A stretch of DNA of 64,000 nt, taken from assembly GCF_014279815.1 (NCBI RefSeq), contig NZ_CP047941.1:992001-1056000 (forward strand). The letters run 5' to 3'. The position numbers were made by a program, and so were the translations under genes. The notes below the pieces were generated by a model. It saw only the letters and a program-made list of their open reading frames with translations. It ran no database searches and was not told the origin of the DNA. Below are positions 8,026-15,605 of the stretch, piece after piece (positions within the stretch are counted from its first letter, which is position 1; the number at the start of each line of letters is the position of its first letter). Source of the stretch: Synechococcus sp. NOUM97013 (GTDB lineage: Bacteria; Cyanobacteriota; Cyanobacteriia; PCC-6307; Cyanobiaceae).

Positions 8026-8631
8026 ATGACCCTCTCGGCCTACCGATTTCTGCCTGACGCTCCCGTGGCGCTGATGTCCATGCCGCGGCATCAGACCGTG
8101 CTGATCGACCCGGCATCGGCGGGTCAGGGCAGCATCCTTGAAGTGCACGAGGGTTTTTGCAGGGTGTATTGCCCCTGTGAGGACACCGAGGGCATGACTT
8201 TGGCTTTCCTCCAGGCAGGAGATCGGTTGCGTACCGATCGTCTCTGCAGTGAGGGCATCTGCGTGGAGGCCTTGACGGATCTGCGTCTTGCTCGCAGTGC
8301 CGCCTCCGATCAGGAGGTTGGGATGGATGCTGTGAATGAGTGGACGCTTCAGCTGCTTCGCATTCGTCATTACGGTCAAGCTGAAAAGCGTCTTCATGCA
8401 CTCTTCGCTCTGTTGGTGAACCGGTTGGGTAAGCGCTGCAGCGATTGTTTCCAGCTGCCCTTTCGCCTCACCCATGACCGTCTTGGCGAGCTCATCGGTG
8501 CAACCCGGGTGACGACAACCCGTCAAGTGTCGAAGTGGCGAAATCTCGATGAAATGAATTGCTCAGGCGGCGAGTTCACCATGAATTTCTCCGTCGACAT
8601 GATCAACTCGGCACCCTTCTCGCACCTCTGA
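8026..8631 (+). CDS. Crp/Fnr family transcriptional regulator
   Basis: The protein is about 201 residues, near the usual Crp size. An N-terminal beta-roll-like part is followed by a helical segment (EKRLHALFALLVNRLGKR) and a winged helix whose recognition region reads RLTHDRLGELIGATRVTTTRQVSKW. It belongs with the divergent Crp-type regulators of marine picocyanobacteria. Some of these respond to iron or phosphate; the signal here is unknown. ATG 8026 fits the domain start. The next gene begins on the last base of its stop. Confidence 0.8.
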   Translation: MTLSAYRFLPDAPVALMSMPRHQTVLIDPASAGQGSILEVHEGFCRVYCPCEDTEGMTLAFLQAGDRLRTDRLCSEGICVEALTDLRLARSAASDQEVGMDAVNEWTLQLLRIRHYGQAEKRLHALFALLVNRLGKRCSDCFQLPFRLTHDRLGELIGATRVTTTRQVSKWRNLDEMNCSGGEFTMNFSVDMINSAPFSHL

Positions 8632-8921
8632 TGCCAATGAATCGTTTGGGTGGTGAGAATTTAATGGTTGCGCTGTGTCGTGACCTTGATCAGTGTCGTC
8701 GTCGTCATTTGCAAATTGAGTATCAGTGTGGTCATGCGCTGAGCCGTTGTCTTGTTGACCGTCTCAGGATTGAGCAGCGTTCTCTGGCGATGAGAGTTCG
8801 AGAGCTGCAGCGGTCCGTCGCAGAGATCAAGCGGCACGCGAGCCTCGATCCAATGTCTGTGGCCTTTCTGAGCGAAGTGGCTCGTCGTTCCTGGGGACCG
8901 ATGCGCTGTTCGCTCGGTTGA
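8631..8921 (+). CDS. small unknown protein coupled to regulator
   Basis: The 96-residue protein is rich in Arg, Leu and Cys. Its central part (LVDRLRIEQRSLAMRVRELQRSVAEIKRH) is predicted helical or coiled coil. Its ATG shares the A of the regulator stop TGA, which implies co-translation. No family is recognised. It might be an accessory or target of the Crp-type regulator. Confidence 0.6.
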   Translation: MPMNRLGGENLMVALCRDLDQCRRRHLQIEYQCGHALSRCLVDRLRIEQRSLAMRVRELQRSVAEIKRHASLDPMSVAFLSEVARRSWGPMRCSLG

Positions 8922-9121
8922 TCGGCTGGATTTCCCTTGTGGATCTGGGTGGCGGTCCGCTTTTGCATGCCTCGATGCAGGGTCTGAGCAGCTGCCTGGC
9001 TGCTGCAGGTGGTGGATTGCCCTTGTATCAAATGTACCTTCGTTGCTCGATTTACCAGTGATTGCTTGGTTTCTCGGGAATGATCGCTATAGAATGAGAC
9101 GCATTCGCATTAAGGCGAGCC

Positions 9122-9214
9122 GTGCCGGTTACCCAGCCTCAGAAGAAAAAAGGGTGCAAAAAGTCGAAGTGCTCGAAGTGGAAAGGCGGCCAGTGCAAGT
9201 GCGGTCGGGGTTGA
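9122..9214 (+). CDS. 30-residue Cys/Lys-rich peptide
   Basis: A GTG start at 9122 is preceded by AAGG at ideal spacing and by TTGCTT and TATAGA as possible promoter elements (9063, 9088). The peptide has many Lys and four Cys arranged CX4CX7CXC, ending in KCGRG. This could bind metal or nucleic acid. It was found by reading the frame directly. Whether it is conserved cannot be checked here. Confidence 0.5.
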   Translation: MPVTQPQKKKGCKKSKCSKWKGGQCKCGRG

Positions 9215-9236
9215 CCCCGCGGTCAATCGCTCAGGG

Positions 9237-9431
9237 CTAAATCCGCACCTTTCCGACCTCCGCTCTCAGGGGAGCGCGCCCTGTGCCAATAAGGATGGGT
9301 TGTCGCGTGAAAATTTCGACGCGGATTCCAGAACGTGCCACTGCAATTACGGCTCTGCTGGCCACCAGCGTCGAAAGGATCACGGCAATGGGCCAGCGCC
9401 AAGCTGTGAGCAAGCTGATGGTCTCTGCCAT
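9237..9431 (-). CDS. small single-TM hypothetical protein
   Basis: From ATG 9431 the 64-residue protein has one hydrophobic segment (about residues 10-30, TAWRWPIAVILSTLVASRAV) and a beta-like tail with alternating hydrophobic residues. The layout resembles short cyanobacterial anchored proteins of unknown role. The opposite strand has an overlapping frame (9283-9507) that looks less protein-like, so strand assignment is tentative. Confidence 0.4.
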   Translation of the reverse strand: MAETISLLTAWRWPIAVILSTLVASRAVIAVARSGIRVEIFTRQPILIGTGRAPLRAEVGKVRI

Positions 9432-9553
9432 GGCGTGTTGGGGTGTCGTTTCTTTCTGGTTAGCAAGGCTTGGCTTTGGCTTCGCCGTCGCGGGTTTCAA
9501 GGGGTGACGGATGGGTCACTTCCAGGCACGATGAATCACCCATTCCGGTTCTC

Positions 9554-10381
9554 ATGCGACGCATCGGTTTGCTGTTGGGGCTCGTCTCGCTGGTGGCCAT
9601 GCCCGTCTCAGCGGCGGGTCTGATGGAGTTGCTCGACAGCATGCAACCCGTCAGAGAGCAGAGGTTGGTTCCACAGCTGCCACCAGTTCCACGCATTCCA
9701 GGCCGCGGCAAAAACTGGACAGGCGATCGAATGCCGAAGGAAGGTGTGCCGATTCTCGTGCTTGCCGGTCATGCGGATTCGCAGCGCATGTATGGCTCCG
9801 GTACTCCAGGTCAGGCTGTTGGTGTCGCAGGTGCAGCTCCGATGCAGAGAGGCATCACTGATGAGTTGTATTGGAATCTGCTCACGGCAAAGGCTGTGGT
9901 GGCGGAAGGCACCCGGCAGGGATTGGACATCACCTTTTACGACCCGGGTGTGCGCACCATTCGCAACGAAAAGGATCCCCGCACCAACTGGTCGGTGGGA
10001 TATGAGCATGCATCAAAAGGTGGCTATGCGTTTGAAATTCACTACGACGCGTATGCACCCCACGGCATCGGACCGGGGGTCATCCCCGCGGTTGCCTTTG
10101 GTTTTTCGGTGATGGATGAAGCCTTAGCCAAAGAGTTTGGTGCCTATCCCTACGACTATCGAGGCATGCTCGGTGCTCCCCGACGTGGTGTCTCCATGTT
10201 GGAAATCGGCTTGCTCGATGGTGCCCTGGAGCGGAATCTGCGTGACCCCAACCAGCGTGATGCCACGCTGAATCGCATCGCTAAGCGTGTCGTGTTTGCG
10301 TTGCGCCAGGGACTTGAGCAGGGCCCATCGCTGAAGGCCAGCTGCACCGCCTCCGCTGCCATCAACGCTGTCTGTCGATGA
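9554..10381 (+). CDS. Amidase_3-like zinc hydrolase
   Basis: The 275-residue exported protein has a signal peptide (about 1-21). Four residues match the zinc site of N-acetylmuramoyl-L-alanine amidases in order: His73 in LAGHADS, Glu104 in ITDELYWN, His163 in EIHYDA and catalytic Glu217 in MLEIGLLD. The surroundings of these motifs differ from standard Amidase_3, so the substrate may not be peptidoglycan. Such genes are often mislabelled dehydrogenase. ATG 9554 is chosen for the signal peptide; the longer frame from 9470 lacks one. Confidence 0.7.
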   Translation: MRRIGLLLGLVSLVAMPVSAAGLMELLDSMQPVREQRLVPQLPPVPRIPGRGKNWTGDRMPKEGVPILVLAGHADSQRMYGSGTPGQAVGVAGAAPMQRGITDELYWNLLTAKAVVAEGTRQGLDITFYDPGVRTIRNEKDPRTNWSVGYEHASKGGYAFEIHYDAYAPHGIGPGVIPAVAFGFSVMDEALAKEFGAYPYDYRGMLGAPRRGVSMLEIGLLDGALERNLRDPNQRDATLNRIAKRVVFALRQGLEQGPSLKASCTASAAINAVCR

Positions 10382-10388
10382 CATCGGT

Positions 10389-11108
10389 ATGAATCTGATC
10401 CTGCTCCGCGCCGATGATGCCTGGACAGGCGATCGGTTGGTGCGTCTGACTGATCGGCGGGCGGACCATATTCGCGCTGTGCTTCGGGCCCAAGTGGGCG
10501 ATGCGCTGCGCGTGGGCTTGTTGTCGGGGAACCAAGGTCGTGCCGAGGTTCAATCCATCGATGCCGCTGGCGTCGTGCTGTCGGTGCAGCTTTCGGATCC
10601 ACCTCCGTTGCGGCACCGCTTTGATGTGGTGTTGGCCTTGCCGCGTCCCAAAATGCTGCGCCGCATTCTGCGCACCGTTGCGGAGTTCGGTGTTGGACAT
10701 CTGTATCTGATCAACAGTGCCCGCGTGGATAAGAGTTACTGGCAAAGTCCACTGCTTGCGGATCACAAGCTTGAAGAAGCGCTGTTGGCAGGCATGGAGA
10801 GGTCGCGCGACACGATTCAACCCGAGGTGCATCGCCATCAGCGCTTTCGCCCCTTCGTTGAGGATCAGTTGTCTTTGATTTGTGCCGGTCGGCCCTGCTG
10901 GATCGCCGATCATGGTGCGCCTCTGGCGTTGAGTCACACACCACCCGGGCCAGCAATTGTGATGATCGGTCCAGAGGGGGGGTTTGTCCCTTTCGAGATT
11001 GAATTGGCCTGCGCTATGGGTGCCCAACGCGCGCATCTGGGAGAGCGGATCCTCAGTGTGGACACGGCTGTTCCATCGGCTCTGGCCCAAGGATTGATGG
11101 CTGCTTGA
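10389..11108 (+). CDS. rsmE: 16S rRNA m3U1498 methyltransferase
   Basis: The 239-residue SPOUT methyltransferase has the RsmE PUA-like N-terminus (HIRAVLRAQVGDALRV). The C-terminal knot carries MIGPEGGFVPFEIELA and LGERILSVDTAVPSAL, the SAM-binding motifs. It methylates N3 of U1498 in 16S rRNA. It begins 7 bases after the amidase-like gene, probably in one transcript. Confidence 0.92.
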   Translation: MNLILLRADDAWTGDRLVRLTDRRADHIRAVLRAQVGDALRVGLLSGNQGRAEVQSIDAAGVVLSVQLSDPPPLRHRFDVVLALPRPKMLRRILRTVAEFGVGHLYLINSARVDKSYWQSPLLADHKLEEALLAGMERSRDTIQPEVHRHQRFRPFVEDQLSLICAGRPCWIADHGAPLALSHTPPGPAIVMIGPEGGFVPFEIELACAMGAQRAHLGERILSVDTAVPSALAQGLMAA

Positions 11109-11166
11109 TGAAAAGCTGCTTGATGGAAAGCTCCTGGATCACAAGCCGCCTCCTGGAGGTCAGTCG

Positions 11167-11568
11167 TTAGTTCCAGTTCAGGTTGATGTCGATCTGTGGA
11201 TCCAGGCTGCGTTTGACCGGGCATTGGGCGGCCACCCGCTGCAGCAATAAGCGTTGCTCGCTGTTGAGTCCGGTGGGAAGCGTCAGATTCACCGTCAGGC
11301 TCTCCACTCGGCGAGGTCCCTCCTGGGTCATGCGTTTCTCTACGTCAGCCTGGGTTCCCTCCATCGACCATCCCCTGCTTTTTGCCGTGATGCCCATGAT
11401 CGTGAGGATGCAGGTGGCCAGTGCGGTGGCCAACAGATCGGTTGGAGAAAACTGCTCGCCGAGTCCTTGATTGTCGATCGGGGCATCCGTGCTCAGCAGA
11501 GCCCCCGATGCTGTGTGAATGGCTTCGCAGTGAAGGTTGCCGGTGTAACGGCAGGACACAGTGGCCAT
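11167..11568 (-). CDS. OsmC family protein
   Basis: The 133-residue protein has the OsmC/Ohr fold signature with two Cys in LATCILTIMG and AAQCPVKRSL, and the phrase FSPTDLLATALATC typical of the OsmC branch. These proteins reduce organic hydroperoxides through the Cys pair. It converges on rsmE and its promoter region (11569-11708) is shared with the next plus-strand gene. Confidence 0.88.
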   Translation of the reverse strand: MATVSCRYTGNLHCEAIHTASGALLSTDAPIDNQGLGEQFSPTDLLATALATCILTIMGITAKSRGWSMEGTQADVEKRMTQEGPRRVESLTVNLTLPTGLNSEQRLLLQRVAAQCPVKRSLDPQIDINLNWN

Positions 11569-11708
11569 GGGCGGTTTGTCGCTGGCCCCATTCTTTCTCC
11601 TGACTCAAGTTGATTCCTGATCAAGGCTGATCGGGATGGTGTGTGCTGCGAAAATCGTCGTGGTTTCGGCTGAATATCCTTTGCTCTCACTAAAATCCGG
11701 GACCTGTC

Positions 11709-12032
11709 TTGTCTGTTGAATTGGACGCTGAAAGCCTCGCTGGACTCCAGGCCCTTGTTGCCGATGTGGGGACGGGCAATGTGATTGATGCTGAGTTGCT
11801 CGACGGTTGTCCCGTTGAAGCCCATGAGCTGGACGAGATGGATGAAGCTCAGGCAGCAACAGTGGCGGCCCATTGCTTTGCCGTGCTGTTTGACCATCGT
11901 GTTCAAGACAGTGTCGGCGCTGAGGCTGATCAGGTGTCCGGCATTTGGCGCGGAACCTTGGATGGTTTTGCTTACGTGATTCGGCGCGATGATCTCGGCG
12001 ATTTAGTGCTCGACTTCTCTGTGCCTGCTTGA
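11709..12032 (+). CDS. conserved hypothetical acidic protein
   Basis: This 107-residue acidic protein has no signal or membrane segment. Its N-terminal two thirds are helical (AESLAGLQALVADVGTGN) and it ends with a beta-rich part (GIWRGTLDGFAYVIRR). A stop at 11691 limits the start; TTG 11709 is the only good candidate. It overlaps the next gene by one base (TGATG), so the two probably act together. No function is recognised. Confidence 0.6.
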   Translation: MSVELDAESLAGLQALVADVGTGNVIDAELLDGCPVEAHELDEMDEAQAATVAAHCFAVLFDHRVQDSVGAEADQVSGIWRGTLDGFAYVIRRDDLGDLVLDFSVPA

Positions 12033-12271
12033 TGGGAATTGATGATCTTCGGCAGGACTTGTCCGAGCGTCTCGGCAAGCGCGTCGCCACGTTGTTGACG
12101 CGTGATGGCGCTCCTGTTTCCGAGATGGTCGACCTGTATCAACCCTCTCCTGCCGGCTTTGGTGGACGTTTGGTTCTGCGCGATGGGACGGTGATGACTT
12201 GGGAGCTTTGGCATGAAGACCGTGAAGCTTGGAACTTTCATGCGTCGGTGCTGCCTGATCGTTCTGAATGA
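12032..12271 (+). CDS. conserved hypothetical protein
   Basis: The 79-residue soluble protein has a helical N-terminus (DDLRQDLSERLGKRVATLL) and beta-like remainder (FGGRLVLRDGTVMTWELW). ATG 12032 shares one base with the stop of the preceding gene. It is a small partner protein of unknown role. No membrane segment is seen. Confidence 0.6.
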   Translation: MGIDDLRQDLSERLGKRVATLLTRDGAPVSEMVDLYQPSPAGFGGRLVLRDGTVMTWELWHEDREAWNFHASVLPDRSE

Positions 12272-12303
12272 TCTTTGCCTGATTGTTGGACAACAAATTC
12301 AAC

Positions 12304-12963
12304 TCACCTGTTGATCATGTCTTCCAGGTTTTGCATGAGTGGGTTGCTGTTGGTCCAAGCCTGATTGGGTTCGCAGCAAAGGCAGGATTCACCTTCATCG
12401 CAGCCGACCGAAGCACGTTGTTCCGCATCCAGTTTCAGAAGCTCTTTGGTGTATGGCGCCCTGAGGTCCCATTCGCTCCAGGTTTTGACACCTTGCTCAT
12501 CCACATCTTCTGGGAAAGCAATTTGAAGGTGAAGCCAGCGTTTCTGGCTGACTGGTTTGAAACTTACAAGCCAGTCTTGATCTGGATCTGATCCCTGGCC
12601 TCTGGCGGCATTCAACATCGCATCCATGGCGTGTTGCGCCCCTGGTTCGCGTCTTTCGCGCCACTGGCGCAGCGGTTTGATGCAGGCATCGTCGGCCGCG
12701 ACCCCTACGCGTAAGAGACCATTGGATCTGTCGGCAATTTCTTGTTCAGAGGCCATCGTCCTGCGGATGCCGTTGGCATCGGCCCAGCTGGGATAGGCCA
12801 TTGGTTCATAGAACTCTGCCTTGGTGAACCAGACCACCGGTTGCGTTCGCGGATCCAAACCGATGCACAATGGCTTGAGCGCGCGTGTCTTGATTAAGGG
12901 AAGTAATCGAGTGGCCGTTGTGTAGTGCCAGGCAATCTCAATCTTGCGGCCAAATCCTTTCAT
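12304..12963 (-). CDS. unknown protein behind a Zur/Fur-like box
   Basis: The 219-residue soluble protein opens with a beta strand and IAWHYTTATRLLPLIKTRALKP, followed by VVWFTKAEFYEP. This HYT-then-WF(S/T) layout recalls small ADP-ribosyltransferase-like folds, but that is a loose resemblance. The C-terminus has a Cys cluster (VGCDEGESCLCCEP) that might bind metal. A Zur/Fur-like palindrome lies about 40 bases upstream of its ATG, which suggests metal control together with bmtA on the other side. Confidence 0.6.
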   Translation of the reverse strand: MKGFGRKIEIAWHYTTATRLLPLIKTRALKPLCIGLDPRTQPVVWFTKAEFYEPMAYPSWADANGIRRTMASEQEIADRSNGLLRVGVAADDACIKPLRQWRERREPGAQHAMDAMLNAARGQGSDPDQDWLVSFKPVSQKRWLHLQIAFPEDVDEQGVKTWSEWDLRAPYTKELLKLDAEQRASVGCDEGESCLCCEPNQAWTNSNPLMQNLEDMINR

Positions 12964-13002
12964 CTAGCCAATCTAGATCAGGCGATTCGCTGGAAAAAGA
13001 AA

Positions 13003-13017
13003 TGAGAATCATTCTCG
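13003..13017. promoter_or_regulatory. Zur/Fur-like box, minus-strand gene side
   Basis: TGAGAATCATTCTCG is an almost perfect palindrome of the same type as at znuA. It is 40-54 bases upstream of the minus-strand gene start at 12963, a position compatible with direct repression. Confidence 0.7.
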
Positions 13018-13070
13018 CATCGGTTCTTGGCTGTGCCTGCGTGAGGCAGCCCTTCAGGGATCGAATTGTA

Positions 13071-13085
13071 TGAGAATGATTCTCG
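13071..13085. promoter_or_regulatory. Zur/Fur-like box, bmtA side
   Basis: TGAGAATGATTCTCG lies 80-95 bases before the bmtA ATG. It sits upstream of a plausible promoter rather than over it. For Synechococcus WH8102, Zur has been reported, as I recall, to activate its metallothionein gene; the geometry here fits an activator site. Confidence 0.7.
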
Positions 13086-13107
13086 TGTTTTGTGTTGATT
13101 GGTGCGT

Positions 13108-13137
13108 TTGGTCTTGCAATTGGCGATGCGATATTGA
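13108..13137 (+). promoter_or_regulatory. possible bmtA promoter
   Basis: TTGGTC (13108-13113) and TATTGA (13132-13137) are spaced by 18 bases, placing a start near 13144 and the upstream box at about -73 to -59. The assignment is by eye only. Confidence 0.4.
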
Positions 13138-13165
13138 TGATGACGTCTGATCGTTGCCTTGAATA

Positions 13166-13336
13166 ATGTCTCCCTCCATGCGTTGCGCTTGTCCTGAATG
13201 CGTGTGTGAAGTCGAGCACTCCACAGCTGTTGTACGGGAGGGTCAGAGCTTCTGTTCGGATGCCTGTGCAACGGGGCATCCCAACCATGAGCCCTGTCAT
13301 GGAACTGGTTCCTGTGGATGCAAGTGCTCTGACTGA
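13166..13336 (+). CDS. bmtA: SmtA/BmtA-type bacterial metallothionein
   Basis: The 56-residue protein has ten Cys, in CACPECVC near the N-terminus, CSDAC in the centre and CGCKC at the end, plus several His. Order and length match Synechococcus SmtA, which binds zinc in a Cys/His cluster and contains a zinc-finger-like fold. Expected role: buffering or storing zinc and resisting cadmium. The gene stands alone between a Zur/Fur-like box and a strong terminator. ATG 13178 is a second possible start. Confidence 0.9.
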   Translation: MSPSMRCACPECVCEVEHSTAVVREGQSFCSDACATGHPNHEPCHGTGSCGCKCSD

Positions 13337-13365
13337 GGCTTCAGCAGCGCCCTATTAGGGGTGCA

Positions 13366-13402
13366 AACCAGCCATCCAGAACGGATGGCTGGTTGTTTTA
13401 TT
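13366..13402. terminator. bidirectional terminator
   Basis: AACCAGCCATCC (13366-13377) pairs perfectly with 13383-13394 around a 5-base loop and is followed by a T-rich run. It lies between the convergent bmtA and acid phosphatase genes and may serve both. Confidence 0.8.
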
Positions 13403-13409
13403 TGCTCTT

Positions 13410-14261
13410 TTATTGCTTGAAAGCTTCGATCTCCAGTGAGCAATAGGTGACATCAGGCGTCTGTCCTTGTTCTCGCAACGCCTTCACTTCCAATGCTGCT
13501 GCACGTAGATCGGCTCTGAACACAGGATCGGTGTGAAGCTGTGCCACAGCGGCCGAGCCGATGATTTGGCTGGCCTGCACATCACTGAGCCAGTGCACAT
13601 TGCAGATGCTACGGCTTTTGCCGTACTCGATTCCGCGGGCCACCAATTGATCTCGCCGTTCGGGTGCCACCTCACTCAAGACCAATGCCCAAGCCCAGCC
13701 GGCTGCGGTGTGACCTGAGGGATAAGACCCATCATTTCGGAGGCCCTTTTCATCCTCAGGAGTGCACATGGGCTGATTGTTGACCGTGAAGGGGCGTGGG
13801 CGTTGGTAGTGATTTTTTGCGCTGTAGGTGGCTAGCCCGGCATCGGTGAGCACCCGACGCAACAGCGTATAAAGCCGCGGTGTCTCCTCTTTGGAGATGG
13901 GAACACCCAAGGCACAGGAATAGATGGATGCGGCAGCAGGAAAATTCAAGTTGGCATCACGTGCCGATAGCTCCCAGCGCGGTGTGCCCCGCAGCGGAAA
14001 CGTGGCTTCTGCTGTTTCCACATCCAGTGCATAGGCAGTGGAGCCGGGTTTGGGTGGAGCTGGCAGCAGTTCAAGTGAATTGGGAAGTGAGCTGGGGGGC
14101 AGATAACCCTCCACCAGACCATGCTTCAGCTCTTTGAGAGTGTCTGGAGAACCAACATTGGATTCGCAGTGCTGTGCTGGCTCGGCTGCAGCTGGACCTC
14201 CCAAGAGGGTGATCGTTGCTGCGATGGCAAGCATGCTGCCGGCGATGCGGTTCAAAGCCAT
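13410..14261 (-). CDS. class A nonspecific acid phosphatase (PAP2)
   Basis: The 283-residue exported protein has a signal peptide (about 1-25) and the PAP2 triad: KNHYQRPRP, then PSGHTAAGWAWA, then SRSICNVHWLSD, which matches the SR-X5-H-X3-D motif. Length and motif spacing fit class A bacterial acid phosphatases such as PhoN. It releases phosphate from organic esters in the periplasm. ATG 14261 gives the signal peptide; the frame extends to 14306. No phosphate box was recognised upstream. Confidence 0.85.
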   Translation of the reverse strand: MALNRIAGSMLAIAATITLLGGPAAAEPAQHCESNVGSPDTLKELKHGLVEGYLPPSSLPNSLELLPAPPKPGSTAYALDVETAEATFPLRGTPRWELSARDANLNFPAAASIYSCALGVPISKEETPRLYTLLRRVLTDAGLATYSAKNHYQRPRPFTVNNQPMCTPEDEKGLRNDGSYPSGHTAAGWAWALVLSEVAPERRDQLVARGIEYGKSRSICNVHWLSDVQASQIIGSAAVAQLHTDPVFRADLRAAALEVKALREQGQTPDVTYCSLEIEAFKQ

Positions 14262-14343
14262 GGTCTGGCAATTCACTTCTGTGTAGGTAGCAATGCCTGG
14301 CTGCATTGCCTACATGTGCAGGTGAACGAGCCGAGATGCGTAC

Positions 14344-14371
14344 AAAAAAAACGCTCCTCTGCCGAGGAGCG
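14344..14371 (-). terminator. terminator downstream of DUF3764 gene
   Basis: An 8-bp GC-rich stem (CGCTCCTC with GAGGAGCG) has a TGCC loop and, read on the minus strand, eight U after it. It separates the DUF3764 gene from the acid phosphatase. Confidence 0.75.
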
Positions 14372-14484
14372 CCGTCCGTGTTGTGGGTGTATTTAAAGCC
14401 CTACCTCCGCATCAGCCAAGCGCTCACTCATGACCAACCATGACTCAAGCCCTGGCCTCCGGCGGTGGTACCCGTTGCCCTTCT

Positions 14485-14766
14485 CTACTCAGCCATCCAG
14501 CGGGTGATCACGGTGCCGTCATAGACATGGCCTGATGCTTCGACGATGGGCTTGGTTTCAGGTGCCATGAAGATGTCGTACAGCACGTTTTCGGGGCCTT
14601 GAAACATCACAGTTGCTCGGGTTGGATCGTCATGACTCACACCGATGTAGAAGATCTTGACGCCCATGGTTTTGAACATGGCTTGCTGTTCTGGCGCATG
14701 CATGTGAGCGCGATAGCTTTCGAATGTGGTGCTGAGCTTGAAGTCCAGAACCGTGGTTTCTGTCAT
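14485..14766 (-). CDS. DUF3764 family protein
   Basis: The 93-residue protein matches the DUF3764 family of marine picocyanobacteria, with VLDFKLSTTFESYRAHMHAP, KIFYIGVSHDDPTRATVMFQ and IFMAPETKPIVEASGH. The fold is probably a ferredoxin-like alpha/beta barrel; function is unknown. Its ATG overlaps the putative ATG of the divergent DUF411 gene by two bases, so one of the two starts or promoters must lie inside the other gene. Confidence 0.8.
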   Translation of the reverse strand: MTETTVLDFKLSTTFESYRAHMHAPEQQAMFKTMGVKIFYIGVSHDDPTRATVMFQGPENVLYDIFMAPETKPIVEASGHVYDGTVITRWMAE

Positions 14767-15310
14767 GAGATTGTCGAGCGATAGAAAAATTGGATCACAC
14801 CCTGTCAATGGATGGGCATGGGTTGGCGGGGTTGGGGCGCTAATGCTTTCGGTGTTGTTTTGGTCCTCCCCGCCCGTTATGGCGCATGGCACCAGCGGTG
14901 GACCGGAATCCATGCCCAACACGACCCATGCCGACGGTCCAGAAATCACGGTCTATCGCTCAGCCAGCTGTGGGTGTTGCGCCCAGTGGGGATCACACCT
15001 TGCCGCAGCTGGGTTCCGCATCGATGACCAGGTGACGGAAGCCATCGATGGTGTAAAGGAGCAGCACGGCATCGAACCGGATCGCGCGTCCTGTCACACG
15101 GCCATTGTTGAGGGCTACGTCATTGAGGGGCATGTACCCGTCGCTTCCATTCAACGGTTGTTGACTGAGCGTCCTGAGATTCGAGGGCTCGTGGTGCCAG
15201 GCATGCCCATGGGTTCCCCCGGCATGGAAATGGAGGGAGTGAAGGCTGAGCGCTTTGACGTGATGGCCATCGCCCATGACGGCAGCATGGCGCTGTTTGA
15301 TCGCTACTGA
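14765..15310 (+). CDS. DUF411 family metal-binding protein
   Basis: The exported protein has a hydrophobic signal segment (about residues 19-43), then ITVYRSASCGCCAQWGSHL with the CXCC motif and a second Cys plus His in DRASCHTAIVEGYVIEGHVP, the hallmarks of COG3019/DUF411. GMPMGSPGMEME near the end is Met-rich. Members are linked to copper handling. The true start may be TTG 14771 or ATG 14843, because ATG 14765 overlaps the divergent DUF3764 start. Confidence 0.8.
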   Translation: MRLSSDRKIGSHPVNGWAWVGGVGALMLSVLFWSSPPVMAHGTSGGPESMPNTTHADGPEITVYRSASCGCCAQWGSHLAAAGFRIDDQVTEAIDGVKEQHGIEPDRASCHTAIVEGYVIEGHVPVASIQRLLTERPEIRGLVVPGMPMGSPGMEMEGVKAERFDVMAIAHDGSMALFDRY

Positions 15311-15332
15311 GATCGCAGCCGCAAGTTCAACG

Positions 15333-15605
15333 TCAACGCTGCGGCTTCAACAACATGGCGAGGCCTGAAGCAGTCACCACGATGGTGAGTACTCCGAGCA
15401 GGATGGGATACACCGGTTGGAGATTGATCCAGCCAAACTGGCCTGTGTGCAGCTTGAGCAACCAGAAAGCATCAATCCCCTGCTCCAGCAACAAGCTGTA
15501 GATCGAACCTGTGCTGGCTGTGATCAAGAGCGGTAGGGCCGCGATCGGGACGAGCCAGCGATGCAGCTTTCGAGCTTGGCGTTGGGACGTCGCTCTTGAT
15601 TTCAT
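15333..15605 (-). CDS. small two-TM PepSY-associated-type protein
   Basis: The 90-residue protein has a basic N-terminus (RQARKLHRWLVPIAALPLL) and two membrane segments separated by a loop with KLHTGQFGW. This resembles PepSY-associated membrane helices, where HRW and LHTG recur. Its start overlaps the end of the DUF3721 gene by 4 bases, so the two are coupled. The role is unknown; the adjacent DUF411 gene suggests metal handling. Confidence 0.65.
   Translation of the reverse strand: MKSRATSQRQARKLHRWLVPIAALPLLITASTGSIYSLLLEQGIDAFWLLKLHTGQFGWINLQPVYPILLGVLTIVVTASGLAMLLKPQR

Noticed and set aside
9283-9507. Plus-strand frame before the amidase-like gene
   Set aside because: The opposite strand gives a more typical short membrane protein; the plus frame has no ribosome binding site.
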